A DNA stretch of 64,000 bases from Branchiostoma lanceolatum (lineage: Eukaryota; Chordata; Leptocardii; Amphioxiformes; Branchiostomatidae), in the NCBI RefSeq assembly GCF_035083965.1, contig NC_089726.1, forward strand, positions 20,130,059 through 20,194,058. The letters are read 5' to 3'. Position 1 is the first letter of the stretch. Each line of letters starts with the position of its first letter. Positions 1 to 14,100 of the stretch are shown piece after piece. Under the pieces are notes generated by a model. It was given only the letters and a program-made list of their open reading frames with translations, was not told the origin of the DNA and ran no database searches. A program made the position numbers and the translations under genes.

Positions 1-99
1 GAATGCTTTTACTTTGAGCTTACAACTTTCACAGACAGATGTCAGGAATGCATCATGGCAGAATTTACTAGGAAACTTCTTCACGATGCTAGAATCATT

Positions 100-447
100 C
101 ACCCTCCTAAAAGCAGGACCCCCATCGCTCGATTCGTTGGCTCGCTCGCGTAGGGGCCCTGCTCTTTAGCCCCGATAGACACGGTTCTGGTGACGTTACT
201 GACAGTTGCTTATGAAAAATTAATGAGCTATTCTTATTTGGCACAATTTGGCAATTAGTTGATAGCCTCCTAGCGTGCTTTGCGCTTTTGCTAGAAAAAA
301 AGGTTTAGCAAACCCTCTGCTCTGATTGGCTGAAGCTGTTTTTGGTGGCGACGGCGCCAGAAACGTGTCTACCGGGGCTAAGGAGCAGGGCCCCTACGCG
401 AGCGAGCAAACGAATCGAGCGATAGGGGTCCTGCTTTTAGGAGGGTG
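100..447. mobile_element. Foldback MITE with 8-bp target duplication (hAT-like)
   Basis: Long terminal inverted repeats of about 80 bp begin CACCCTCCTAAAAGCAGG at 100 and end with the reverse complement at 447. The element is bounded by perfect direct repeats GAATCATT at 92-99 and 448-455. An 8-bp duplication and CA...TG ends fit a non-autonomous hAT-type transposon. The 348-bp length leaves no room for a transposase. Class assignment is inference; the repeats are seen directly. Confidence 0.85.
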
Positions 448-960
448 GAATCATTCAAAGATGTAGACATGTCTCCCTACATGTTTGTTGTGGTGGAACT
501 TTTGGGGCGTACGTCAGGTTCGGGTTCAGGTCGTCTTGCTCTTCCCCCTGCTTCGCAGTTGTCTGAGCTCCTGCATCGGAACCTGCGATATGTTGAAGTA
601 AGCTCAAAGACACGTGCACCCAGAGTATTTAATTAGACTTGAAAATTGGAAATATTCTAGTTGGTGTAATCTTTATGAAATTGGTGGTGTAATCTTTATG
701 AAATTGACAATTAATGCCACTATTTACCTCATTTGTGTTTGGATCTCTTTTCAAAAGTGCGCAAAAACGACACAAAAATAATGTACATGGTAATCTTTCA
801 GTTTCACGCGCCCACTGTGAATACTGAAGATATCATAGCCCCGCCCACCTCCGTCAAAACGTGGAAATGCAAGCTTAAAACATAAAAATGCAAATATTTG
901 ACGGACATGCAGTCACTCTCTCATTGGTCGAACCGCTAATTGTGATGGACAGGCAGGATC

Positions 961-1809
961 AAGCCTAGGTTACACATAGCCGAACATGGCTCCCGAACGC
1001 TAGCCGACTCAGGTCGGCGGTAGTTCGGGAGCATTCTGACCAGTTTTTGGGCCACGCCTATCTTTGGTGCCGAACATGCGCCGAAGATGCGCCGATCATC
1101 TCCTAACCAGTACACGAATTACTCCCGAATGGGCCCCGAATGCTTTCTAGCTTACTCCCAACCATCCCGACCTCCAGCTGCAGACTGCCGAATCTCTCCT
1201 GACTAAACCCCGACTGATTGCAGGCCCTCTCACGAATTTAAATGGACATATTCAGCGACTTTCAAAAGAGGGGTCATTTTCGGTTTTAATCAAAATAATC
1301 CATTCTATTATGTTGTTAACATCAGCGACAGATCGAATTCGGATCATGGCTAGCTTTAATACTGCTTTTAGTGTTCTTCTTTGTTTTTGGTCGTGTGAAG
1401 GTCGGGGGTGATTCGCCCACGTTCCGATAGTAGTCACTTGGTTGAGAATTAGTTAGCAGAGTTTTGTCTACGGCCTTGGGGTGAGTTATGGGTAGGTTGG
1501 AAACTAGTTGGGAGTAAGTCAGTAGTGTTTCTGGCGTGGTTAAGGTTCTAATTTTACTACTGACTCAATCCCGAATACCAGCCGAGCACTAGCCGACCGC
1601 GCCGAACACCAGCCGAACACCAGCCGACCCATTTCAGACCCTCCGTCCAGAGCCAGAGCTGGCGCAGCCGAACACTAGCCGACTCAGCCGAACGCCAGCC
1701 GACTCGGCCGAACGCCAACCGAGCTAGCTCCCGAATCACTCCCGAATCACTCCAACCATGGTCGGGGGAGAGTCGGGAGGCCATGTTCGGCTGTGTGTAA
1801 CCTAGGCTT
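961..1809. mobile_element. Foldback element, AGCCTAGG/GGTTACACATAGCC family
   Basis: The left end reads AAGCCTAGGTTACACATAGC and the right end is its near reverse complement. Inside are many repeats of GCCGA and CCGAACACTAGCC-like motifs on both strands. A shorter relative with the same ends lies at 59133-59455. No protein frame of note is present. A target duplication is not clear here. Confidence 0.75.
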
Positions 1810-2919
1810 TAGTCTATTAGGGCTTGGATATTCTATCAGTTCTCACCACACAACGACATCGTATCTTTACTCCTTTAATGTCGATATGTAATGGTATTGT
1901 GTTATTGAAACTTATAGAAATGACTAGAAATTGGAGTTTTTTTAATTCAGGTTTCAAGCCTCATAAAATGCTCTGGATGTCTTTAACCTCTCCTAATTTT
2001 GTAGAGAGATTGGCTCAATACTGTCGACAATATAGAGGAAAGTCTGTGTCCGACTAGGGTCAATTTTGACCCCAGCAAAATGTGCTGTTTTCAAAACATG
2101 CTTTTGAGACCTGCCCTCTGTAACTCCTAAACTATGACCAAATTTTCAGAGGATGACGCACATGTGAATAAACATTGCCATAACAACTTTTGTGTGATTA
2201 TGACGTCAAACGATGTCATTATGACGTCATATTGTGATTATATCCTGCCTACCTACGTGCACAGGCCATCTCGGATTTTGACGATGACGTCATCAAATTA
2301 ACATATATTATGAATATCAAATCATGAAAGTTACATTGGATTACATTAGATGATAACGATGTAAAAAATATATATGATGTACCAGCAAAGCCTTGGAATA
2401 TCATTGTTTGTACCTAAATTAGCAGATTTTGTAATATATGCCTGTCAAAAACCCGTTGCGAAAAACGATGAACATACTTTATCAATATGAAATCTTTGTA
2501 TGAAATTTGGCGTGGGCCTTAAAAATCCCCTCCCGGTCTGAATAGGGTTAGGTCTAAGCGTGGCGCTTCTGATCTTATGGCTTAAATTATGATAATGAAC
2601 TGGAATAAATGATACTTAAACGTGGCAAAACATTCCCCTTACCGTGATGAAGAAATTTTACGGATAATAATGATCAGCGAAAAAAGTGGAAAGGGAGGTT
2701 TTACTGAACAAAACATTTTGGGGTTACTTTTGACCCAGTTTGGTCATTTTAGTCTCAAAACAAGTTCGGGTATTTGAGGGTTAAATAATCTTTCAAAAAC
2801 CTCAAACAGTACTCTTTTAAGAAGAAAGCAATAGGCCGGGCTAGCATCAGCTACTTGTACAATAAAATAGAGGTTCCGTGTACGAATAGTTTAAAATCTG
2901 GCGCGTTAAAGGGGAAGCC

Positions 2920-3203
2920 TAGCCTGGAAACCATACAATCAGGGGCTTTCCGATATCTCGACGGCGCTGGGAGGATCCCCGCCCGCCCAGATAGCTTAGC
3001 CCGCTCGGGGTGTGGTTTTACGGCCTTGGATTAAATTACTTCGCCGGTGAGACTGTCTGTGTCAGCTAAAGTAGAAAGGCTACGAAATTCTATATGTCAG
3101 CTAAAAAGTGAAAGGCTGACAGAAACGGCTCAATCAAAAGCATGAAGGCTGGGCCCGGTGAAACACCTTTATAAGCCGACCCCTACAGACTGGGACCAGG
3201 CTA
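2920..3203. mobile_element. MITE, TAGCCTGG ends, 9-bp target duplication
   Basis: The ends are TAGCCTGG and CCAGGCTA. The flanks are GGGGAAGCC (2911-2919) and GGGGAACCC (3204-3212), a 9-bp duplication with one mismatch. It shares end sequence and duplication length with elements at 36547-36693, 50970-51131 and 53823-54044, so it belongs to one family. The element is non-coding. Confidence 0.75.
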
Positions 3204-3263
3204 GGGGAACCCCTCCCTGCACAAATATACTTTGCTACTGAAACAGCAAGGAAAGTTGCGGCA

Positions 3264-3635
3264 CTACAAGAGCCTTAACGAGCGAACGAAATGACGGATG
3301 GACAAACCTGTAGACGAGTCCTCTGCGTATGGTAGATAGACATGCCCCCCGATGTTCCTGGCATCAGCCCCCTCCAGGTGTGATTCTCCCGGTAGCTCGG
3401 CTCGCTGCAGACGAGCCTCTCGAAATGGCGGTGAGAGAGTCACAGCCTCGGCTTCTTCGTACGTGTTTGAAGACATCTCCAGCCGTTCTTTCCGCTTGTC
3501 AGGAGCGCCGTTGCCATGGCAGACAGTCCCGTGCTGACCACTCTGATGGACAGCAGTTGGTAGAGATGGCGTCCCGCGTGCCTGACTTTTACGGAGCCCC
3601 ATGACACGGCGGACAGATTGTGCTTGCTCGTACAT
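3264..3635 (-). CDS. Doubtful ORF, unknown product
   Basis: An open frame of about 123 codons runs from an internal Met at 3635; upstream frame continues to 3713. The stretch is richer in G+C than its surroundings. I recognise no domain, signal peptide or membrane segment, and there are competing open frames on the other strand. It would be divergent to the GPKOW gene. It may be a small orphan gene, an exon of something larger, or chance. Nothing in the sequence decides between these. Confidence 0.2.
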   Translation of the reverse strand: MYEQAQSVRRVMGLRKSQARGTPSLPTAVHQSGQHGTVCHGNGAPDKRKERLEMSSNTYEEAEAVTLSPPFREARLQRAELPGESHLEGADARNIGGHVYLPYAEDSSTGLSIRHFVRSLRLL

Positions 3636-3713
3636 TTTGAACCCAAACTGTACTGACAAACAAGGGTTCAGCAGCCTGGAGCTCTTTATAGAGATGAATG
3701 AATAAAACAACAT

Positions 3714-5109
3714 ATCACGATTAGTCTGAAGGAGTGCTGTTGACTTGAACCTTATATGGAAAGACTAGAGCACTCTGACGCAGTCAGAAAGATATTTTTT
3801 TTTTTACAAGAGGTAGACTAATTTTCTGAATGGAGTCGTCTACCTCTACAGAAGGAGGTAAACACCTCTTAGTTCAACCGCAAACATATAACGTAACCGA
3901 AAACATGGCCTTAATTCCTAGCGAAGGTAACAAATATGTATCTATATCTATCTAATAAAGCTGTAACAAATTATGGAACTTGACAAAAGGTTTATTACAA
4001 CAGAGTCATAGACCATTACATTTACTGTTATGACACTAATCTTAACTGTATGGTTATAATGTATCAAAAGCAAGATGTCAAACTGGGTTATTTATTTAGT
4101 TTTTGCCGTTTTACATTGTTACCTCATAAATCCACCTCGTTCGCTTCACTCTCTCGATGGACTCATTCGGTTGTTATAGCAAATGACCAGGCGTTATGAC
4201 ACCATATACACCTTGGGGCGGGTCATTAACCCTTAATCGACCACCTCAAACTCCGAGAAAAGCTAAACCCCCCAGTTTTCTCCAGTGCACACCCGCTAAG
4301 AGTCAGCAGGACTCAGCAACTCACAGGTAAATTTACTCTACTCACAGATGCCATTACGCCAGATAAATTGCTGAACTGCACAATCATCATCATAATCATC
4401 GTTGTGTAATAATCATGACGTTACGAGGCGGCAAGAAAAGTTTGTGAACCGTAACGTTACAGATTTTGACCAAAATGTGAGAGATTAGACCCTACCTGTT
4501 CTGTCTAGCCCCAAAAGTTTCAAGGTTTGGGCAAAATTTACAAGGAAACTAGAGTTCAGTATTTGTGCTACATATACTTCAGGTTCGCTATGTTATGTTA
4601 GCGATTACGGGGTCTTTTTATTAATATGAATTGGTATTGAATTTTTCTTTTTATTTGAGTTGAATGTGTGATAGTTGTGTGCCGATTTGTTAAAAATAGA
4701 GAGAACACTAGCGACCCCCAAAAAACGCCCCTCCCAATAAAATGTTATGATGACCCTGTGACGTCACAAAATCAAGATGGCGGCCACCTCACATGCCAAC
4801 GGATCCAACAAAGGTTTTGCTACACAAACCTGTAAATAAGGGGGTTCAATGGTTTTATAAAACCGGACTATAATCGACCGTATAGTGTAACAGCCTGCCG
4901 TTAAAAAAGTTAAAGTGACCGGGGCGTCTTGAAAAGACGCATAGGGGTGGCGCCCATCTCCATTTCTATAGCCCTTGGGCCACACACATTTGCCTGCCGT
5001 CTGCCCTGAAAATTGACCGCATATCAACGCCATCTAGCGATAAATATATGATTTGCACCCACCACGAACCGGAAGCAAACGTACCGCAAACGTCGGGAAG
5101 GTCAGCAAC
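3714..5109. other. Gene-free stretch upstream of GPKOW
   Basis: AT-rich non-coding sequence with short poly-T runs and no frame I can support. The promoter and 5' leader of the + strand gene starting at 5110 must lie at its right end. I see no convincing TATA box. The ATG context is AACATGG. Confidence 0.5.
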
Positions 5110-8100
5110 ATGGCGGACGAAAAGAAAGCTGTGTCGTTCGGTTTCTCCAAGAAGATTGGGACCAAAGTGAAGCAGAAATCCGCTCTAGACGACGGAAAGT
5201 CAAATCTAAAGGAAGAGACTGACTATGTGTTGTCTCTGGAAGGGAAAGCGGTGAAAAGGTGAGAATAGAAAGACGTTAAAAGTACGTTCGTTTGTGAGAC
5301 ATGGGGGAGGGGGCAACCGGCGTACCACCTGCGAATTCCTCCAAAGACTATATGATAGAAAAACAAATAATTTCCATACATGGTTAAACTTAAGAGAAAA
5401 CATCAGCCCACTCGAGTATAATCTGTAAATTACAAAATTATTATAAATTTGCAGCAAAAGACAACCTCTTCTTTCTTTTGAGGCTACTACTAGTACGTAT
5501 ACCCTCAACCAAGGACATTATATAATGTCCTTGCTTCAACTTACTTGTAGTAGGGAAGATTCTGTAGCCTGTATACTAGTACTGTTACGGTCTGATACAC
5601 TCACACTGGGAAGGACCCTTACTCTTTTCAATAAGTGTGGTGGGATCTTTAACGTGCTCGAGGTCCGACTCTCCTCAAACATGCGCATTAACGGCCTATC
5701 TGAGGAACCTAAATATTCCTCAATGGCACAACATTGGGGCATGTCAGGGGATCAAACTTAGGACCTTTTAGTTTTGGGCCAAACACTTACACCGTTACGC
5801 AAAATGATGGCACAATGCGCAGTTTGCGCACATTATATACCCGATTAGTAACAGATTACAATCAACCATGTCCCAGTGGTGCAAACAGTAACGCAACCCC
5901 GCTGCTTCGCCATCTGGATCAAATTCTGTGGATCCTTGGGCCCGAGTTCGATCCTAGGGTTCGACTCCAGCTCGTACATGTTGTAAGGGATTGCATTCGT
6001 CATTTTGGATGGTGACGTAAAGCCGGCGGCCCTGTGTATGAGGGAGCTTCAGGCATTAGCCTCAAGCGTCAAACCTCTGCACGTAAAATAACCCAACACA
6101 CTTATCGAGACGAGTAGGGGTGACCCGGTGTGCTTGGCCAAAAACGCGAGCCGCGGCAAAGCCGCATTGCACTACCACTACCTACTCCAAAAAGCATTAT
6201 GCTTCACCTCAAATGAGGATGACTGCTTAACATTTTTAGTTTTTAGTACTCAAGCAACTAAATAAGATTTTAAAACTGTCAGATGTTTCAAACAGCATCT
6301 GCTGTCTTACGTCAGTGACTAAAGGAAAGAAATGGAGAACCAGGTTTTCTACCAAAACTCTGGCTGTTTGAAAATTTTATCCAGTTCTCGAGTAACTGTT
6401 TTTTGGTGTGTCTTATTTAAGTTATTACCTGGATGTCTAACCTTCATCAACCATACATGTGAGGGGTCGCGTGGTGTAATGGCAGGGTTTTCGGCCCAGA
6501 ACCCAAGGGTCCCGGGTTCAAATCCCGACGCCAACGATCTTGTGCCCTTGGGAAAATGGCGCTTCACACGACTTTCCCCACTCCAACCAAGTGTAAAAAC
6601 GGGTACATTATGTGTGTGGGTCGCGACACCAGCAATAGCTGCCTGTGTCCCAAGTGTATTGCACTGTTGCAATTCCAATAAAATCCAAATCCAAATTGTG
6701 AATATGTTTCAGAAACTTTTGAATCTCACATTTTCAGTTTGAAACCCAAAGATGAGCCTGGAGAGCTCATCATCCCCCTTATAAGGCAGAACCAGTGGAA
6801 CGTACCATCTACTGACGGAGAGGGGCAGGATGGGGAGGGGGTGAAAAAATCCAGCCTGGCAGAAAAACTGAAGCAGAAGCTGGCCAAGACGGACCGGTCC
6901 ACTGAAGTGGAGGGGAAGGACGATGAGGTCAGCAGGGCAGCACGAGAGGTCATGGAAGGTCGGTGACCCCACTTGACATTATATTACTAGTACATCTTCA
7001 CTAAATAACTTTAAGGAACGGTTGCCGTTCAGTCTGATATAACCAGCTGCTGCCGCGCCGCGTGCCTGCGAAGCTGGTGTGTTACGGCTATACAGATACA
7101 GATATTGCACTATTCTGAATTGAAGTTGTGGATAGGAAGGTTTTCCTTTGTAAATCATTTGGTCTTGAATGAAACATACTGATGCTAAATATGATGAAAT
7201 TATTGTGCATGAACAATGTACATGTTTTTGTGGGTCAGAATTTTATCCATAGAGCGTTTTTACTTTCCATACTAAATATTTAAGCAACAGGTTCTGACTG
7301 CTGTGTTGATGTCCCTCTTTGGATCTCAATGGAACTCAGCTCAAGCAGACCAAGGAGCAGACACAGAATTTTCGAGTTTCATCAGCAATTTTAAAATTGT
7401 ACTCTCTTCTTTGAGCTGTAAACATTTCATATTGCTTATCTATAGCTAACAGTAAAAAGGTCTTTTCATGTCTGAAAATGCTTGATATGCAAATAGGGAC
7501 ACCATCATGGCGGTTGACACAGCAATGACTAGTGCTGCATACCTACATGTAATAAACCCAGGTTCAGGTCCAGATTTAGATCCAGAGGTTCAGGTTCAGG
7601 TCCAGACTTATAAGTCTGAACCCAAGGAATATGTGTGCTAAAAATATATTTTTTCCTGTTACATGTAAAATTGCGTATTGGCATATATTTTAGTGTTGAA
7701 TTTTGAAACCTACATGTATATATGCGAAATTATATACAGTCAGTAGTAAACACAAAAGTTATAAACACAAAAACAGCAATGTTTCATATTTTTCCAGTAC
7801 AAATTTCACGATCTAAGGAAGGTTTAAGATGGTTTAAAACAAAAAGGAGAGTATAGGCGATTTTTTTTCAAGTCCGGACTTGCTTCCAGACGTTTAGTTT
7901 TTTTAAAACTTGAACCTAAACGTTTGGTCCAGTCCGGATCAGGTCTGGGGTTTAGCCTTTAGGTATGCAGCACTAGCACTGGACATAGCTGTGACACTTT
8001 TTGAACCTGATGTTTTACACAGAATGGCAGTTATACCGGCTAAACAGAAACAGATAAATTTGAAAACATTCAATATTTCTTGTTGATATATTAGAGGCCG

Positions 8101-11100
8101 CCAGATCCATGGGTAACTGGGAAGACAGGGGCAACGACCGCAAGTATGATGACTTCACGGTGCCCCTGATGTCACTCAACAAGGCTCCCGAGGGGTTTGA
8201 AACTGACGGCAAACTGGACGTGTCAATCAGACCTGACGAGGTCAGTCCCCTTTCTTAATGTTTAACCTTCAATCAGGATGCTTGGTTTTGATTGGTCATC
8301 ATGCTAAAAAGGTTAGACATAGTACAGCTCAAAATTTGCATAGATTATATTTGTGGGAATGTTTCATATTTGTTTTCATTGAGAACAATTCCGTTTTTTT
8401 ATGGTAGATACAAAGGTATGTTATCAGTTGTAAGAGCGTAGTTTACTTAAATTTTGATTGTCAGAAAAACTGTAAAAACTTTGTTGTAATAATTATTTAA
8501 GACTTTCAAGTTAGCCATAGAATTTCAGATTCAAGCTTTAAAGAGAGGAAGTACATGTTAGGTTATAAATTGTAAAATTACATTTTGCTGACATTCTACT
8601 TAATCATATGCAACATTTATCCGTGCACCTTAATCTTTTAGTTAGGTACCCCACTGCATCCCCCAAAATGAATTTAGAGCCCTGCTAACAGTTTGCTCTT
8701 ACACAGCTTGTAAGTTGTCCTTCCTATATATAGCCTCTACCAGGCTCCAAAGGTCCCTGGAAAAATCTTAGAAATTGGACAAATAGATGGATAACATGCC
8801 AGAGAAGTTACATGTAGTCTGCTATAGAAGTTACAGTTAAGTTTGCGACTTCTGGACCAGGACCCGTGGATGGCATATTGGACCCTCTCTCCATAGCCGA
8901 CTCCCTTAGCATACTATTCACTCTATACGGCCAATTTCTACTATTTTTCCAGCCATCCATGGGGCCTGGTAGAGGCTACTTCCTATAGTACAAAACTGGT
9001 GTCTTATGCAAAACAAACATACAAGATATCTTTTACTATGTGCCATCGTGTGCCACAATCGGTAAGGTGTTACGCCCAGAACCGAGAGGTCCCGGTTTCA
9101 AAACCCCGATATACCCAGATGTTGTGCCCTTGGGAAAGGCACTTTACACGACTTTCCTCACTCCATCCAGGTGTGAATGCGTATTTGACTTCGGTTGGGG
9201 AAGGTCGTATTGAGGTCACCTGCTGGTGCCGAATGGCAGCCACCCAGACCCTTGCGACAGTTCCAAAAAGTGCAAGTGTGGAGCAAATATGTATCTGTTC
9301 TGTATTATGTGATTGTAAACCCTGCAGCAATTCAGCACTGGCTGCCATTGCACGGGTTATTTCGGACCAATAAACCATTATTATACTCCTACAGGCCAGT
9401 CTGGATGACTATGAGGCCATGCCTGTAGAGGCCTTTGGTATGGCTGCGTTACGAGGGATGGGCTGGAAACCAGGGGAGGGCATAGGGAGAACATTTAAAC
9501 AGTGAGTACAATTATAATAAATGTAGAATACAACACGGGGTATTCCGTATTCCCCAAGGTATCGGCCCGGCAACGGGTCGTATCGCCCGATGGCCAAAGG
9601 CCGGAGGGTGATGCGACCCGCGGGAGGGCCGGGACAGAGGGCGATATTTTATTTATGTCTCATACCCACCCGAAAAAACCCCAACACATTTCAATGTGCA
9701 ATGCGCCTGAAGTTGAAAGAGTTTTGTGTCCTCGAACCAAAAAAAGTCGTAACACAGCGCTCTTGAGTGCGACTCGCATACAACATGTATGCGACCAGTT
9801 TTTTGAGAATGCGACTAGATTTAAAATCACGGTCGCACGGTGCGACAATCAAAAATTAAGACCTGCGCCAGGATAATGCCTGCAGAACTAAGCGGTAAGC
9901 CGAAAATATAGGTATTTCAACGCTACCGCGAATATCGTCGGTGAATTTTCTATCATGTTCCCACACCCGCGGTACAAAAACTATCCGTTCCTAGTGGCAA
10001 AGTTACCCATAGAAATAAAGGATATAGGTTTCTCTCCTTTGTGGTGTATTTGTTTGATTTGTAAAATGTTTCAAACGCCAAAACTTTGCCGATGAAAGTG
10101 AGCGCTCGCCGGACGCTCGCTGTTTTCAATGGCGGCCATGATGTTTATGAAAAATAGACCGCAGCAGAATGAAACGCCTGTTTCCTGCGGTCATATTTAC
10201 ACCTGTTCAAGCGATAATTTTCACGATAAAAAATCGATGAATCAATTCAAGTGAAGTTTTATTCCCCAAAATATCAAATTTTTCTTCTGTGACCGGTATC
10301 ATTTCAAAGCTCATTATCTGCCCGTCATTATGGTGCTACTTTTATTCTGCTGCGGTCTAAAATGCACAGCGGCGAATCACAAAGCTTTCTCCATGCGGTC
10401 AGCCTGTCATTGGATGGCGGCGCGGCGCGGTCCCGACGCGCGAAATTTGAACTGCGCGTTTCGAAGGAACCGAGGATATTTGACTGGGCCGACACAAACA
10501 GATCATTTTTGATACTATTGAGCAAGAATTTTAAGGCTATTAAAGTATTTTGGATTATTTGTAGACAGAGGGTGACGGTGAAAAGAAAAGAAACACCTGT
10601 AAAAATGTTGAACTTGATGCCAGCAGTGAAGTTTCAAATTATGGAATGTGACTTTATTTGCTTTGGTCATGAACCCAATAGATAAGTTTTAGAGTTATCT
10701 ATTTATTTATCATTCAAGGTTATGTGAATCATTACTTGCCTTGTTCCAAGTAAAAAATACCATTGTGTATTTTTCAACTTGTTGAACTTGAGGCACCGTG
10801 GCCCCCGGATAGGGGCCAGCCGGGGAACCTATGCCAATTTTTTCTAAAAATCCCTCGTACTAGTATCAGTATGTAGGTACTAGGTAGGCGTTGAATGAAT
10901 TGAATTGCCAATTGTTCTGCACCATCAATGTAGGCTTTTATCTTTTATGATCTATTCAAATACTTTATTCCCTGTTGTTAACATTGATTAATAGGAGTAT
11001 TACTTGGTATAGCCAAGACTTTTGCTTGTTCTTCCAACTTTTTGTAGTGGTGCTCCTAGATTTTTGCTGGTGCTCCTAACTTTTTTGAGTTAGGAGCACA

Positions 11101-14100
11101 GTGCTCCTAGGCCTAAAAGTTAGTCTGGAGCCCTGTAACAACATCGATTCCAACCTCCGACTCCGGTATTCAAATTTTCGACAGTGGTGCAACCGGTGCT
11201 CTCGAAATACATTCTAAATATTCAATGAAAGCCTGTGCGATACAACTTTGAACCCCGTGTGATACGAAAAATTATCACACGATGCGGAACACCCATATCA
11301 AACCTTTTCGAGGTCCAGATGATTTTCCTTTACATCCAGCGAAATTACAACAGAACTTTGACAGCAAGATAATGTGTGTGGTACTGTAGCAGCTCGAAAT
11401 ACTTTTTTTTGGTTACTTGCAAAGTTGCCATTCGGCAAAAATTTTACTTTCAATTTGAAAAATTACCTTACAGTATTATAATAATGATAATAATAATAAT
11501 AGTCTTTATTGCATATTCCTGCCCAGAAGGGCTAAATGCACAGGAGACCACATGTGGCCAGTAAGAAACATGATGCAAAACATAAGTTGATAAAATGCTA
11601 CACTAACATTAAATAGTTGGTATGTACATGTTACTGCTTTTGCTGTACATACAAAATGTACATACTCAGCCTGATTTAGCAACTTTTATAGCATTATTAG
11701 AAGACTAAACATCTAAAGACAGCTTTACTTAATATGTAGCCTTCATTGTTTAGTAGTCAGCTAGCAACAGTCACTTTGTCACTATTTTCCGTGGCGCAAC
11801 TGCGCAACTGGGTATGTGCTTACACGATCCAACGGTATTTTCAACTTACAAAATTGCAATTTCATATAATTTTTACTTGCAAATCTTGAAAGTCCCTTGC
11901 AAATTGCAAGTTGCTTTATTGTATTTCAAGCTCTGTGTGCCACCAAGAGCTGTACATTCTTTAAATCTGTAGTTTGTAATGAAATTGTCGTCTTCTCGTA
12001 GACACGTGGACCCCCTGCAGCTCCAGGTCCGACCCAAGGGTCTGGGTCTCGGCGCCATCGTGCGGCCCGCGGACGACAAGAACAAGAAACCGCTGAAACC
12101 CGGCGAGGTACGGAAGGAGGAGGACACCAAGGGGCTGGTGCCGGGCGCTCATGTACTGATACTGGCCGGGCCACACAGGGACATGTATGGCAAGGTAATG
12201 AACACACATGCACACATGTACACGCATGTACACACGCATGTACACAAACATGTATGTACACACACATATACCAAGCGCTCATGTACTGATACTGGCCGGC
12301 CCACACAGGGACATGTACGGCAAGGTAAGGAACACACATACATGTACACACATGTACACACATTATGTACACACATGTACACACATACATAGACACATAC
12401 ATACACACATGTACACACATGTACTGATACTGTCCGGCCCACATAGGGACATGTACGGCAAGGTAAGGAACACACATACACACATGTATACACATACGTA
12501 CACACATGTACACACATACATACGTGATACACACATGTATACACAAATGTACCAGGCACAGATGTACTGATACTGGCCGGGCCACACAGGGACAGCAACA
12601 TACATACATACACACAATGTACTCTCATAGATGCACACATACGTGCTCACACCTATGCATATGTACACAGGTACAAACACATAGACATGTTCACTGATAG
12701 TATATGCAAACAGACACAGAAACACACCCACACACAAATGTGGAAATCCCCGAAGCACCCCCTTTTTAAAACTGCAGATGGAAAAAGTGGGAATAGAAAT
12801 GTAGGTAAAACCAGGTCACCGCAGCAAGAGTTTGCGTTCTCCAGATATTGTCTTGTCTAATTCGGACTTTAAAAAATTTGGAACATAAAAACATGTAATT
12901 GTCATATGACAACTTTGATAACAATAATGTTGCTCCTTTGATAGGTGGAAAGTCTGAATGCGGAGACGGCTAGAGCTGTGGTGTCTCTGGCCCTTGGCGG
13001 TCAAACACTGGACATCAGCGAGAACGCCCTGCAAGCGGTCAGCAAGGAGGAATACAGGAAAAATAGCCACAAAATCAGTGAGTCACTATGTGTTGTATTG
13101 TGTCGATAAGGGGTGGATACTGGTTCAGCTCGATCAGGTTCGAGTCCAGGTTCAAGTCCAGAGGTTTAGGTTCAGGTCCGGTTATTTTAGGCTTATCTAG
13201 CTTGATTCAAGGCTATTTTTCCCCTTCTGTGGCCAGAGTTCTGAGGAGATGTCTAAATATTCTACCTACTCTTTTCCGACTTCCGGGTCCAAAAAAACGA
13301 TTCACAACTTTTGTTTTTTTTCACCCGGTTCTTGCATGTTTTTCCGGTCCAAACCGGTCCGGCTGAACTGGTATCCACCCCTAGTGTCTATACATTTAAA
13401 TGGTATCATTTGTATTGTTAGTTTTTTCTTGTTTTTAGACTGGTCTGAATTTGAAATGTCAAAGATGCTTTGTTTAAAGATAGACTAATTGTAACTTCAT
13501 TTATTTCTATGGGACTTAATTTTACCGTGTTTTCAATTCACGGCGGCAATTTTGTGGTACAGTACTAATAGTATTATTATTACATCAACCAATCGTTCGC
13601 AAGCATTATTACATTGAAAACATACATTTGCAGGATTTCGCAGTGTAGATGTCATTGAAAACTGTAAAAATAAACCCACCAGAAACATTTAAAGATTTAC
13701 TGTATCTGATGAAGTTTTACTCAAAGAAAGGTTTTTAAGGGATACTCTTATATTTGTAAGCTGTGTATATCTCTTCAGATCATCATTGTTTAAATCATAG
13801 GTTTTGGGGATTCATTTTCAAGTCTTAACCATTTCTTCATTCTTATATCGAAATAGAAGAGAAAGAAGTTAACGGAAAATCGTCAAGAGAAAAAGAGAGA
13901 AAGAAGGAGAGACACAGGGACAGAGAAGACGACGAACGACACCACAGAGAGAAGGACAGAAGGAGAGAGGACCAGGAGAGTGAGAGAAGAAAAGACGACA
14001 GAAAAGAAGAAAGAAGGAAAGACAGAGACAAGGAAGACAGAAGAAGAGACAGAGAAAAGGAGGATCGGGACAAATCGGAGAGAAAACGAAAGCATGATGA

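Noticed and set aside
6463..6540. Functional tRNA gene
   Set aside because: A- and B-box-like motifs are present, but no acceptor stem pairs, and the same head is followed by a shared non-tRNA body in four copies. It is a SINE.
11926..12758. Long overlapping frames on both strands with Cys/Val/Tyr or His/Thr repeats
   Set aside because: They translate the CA/TGTACA minisatellite. Only the exon 5 portion up to 12194 is real GPKOW coding sequence.
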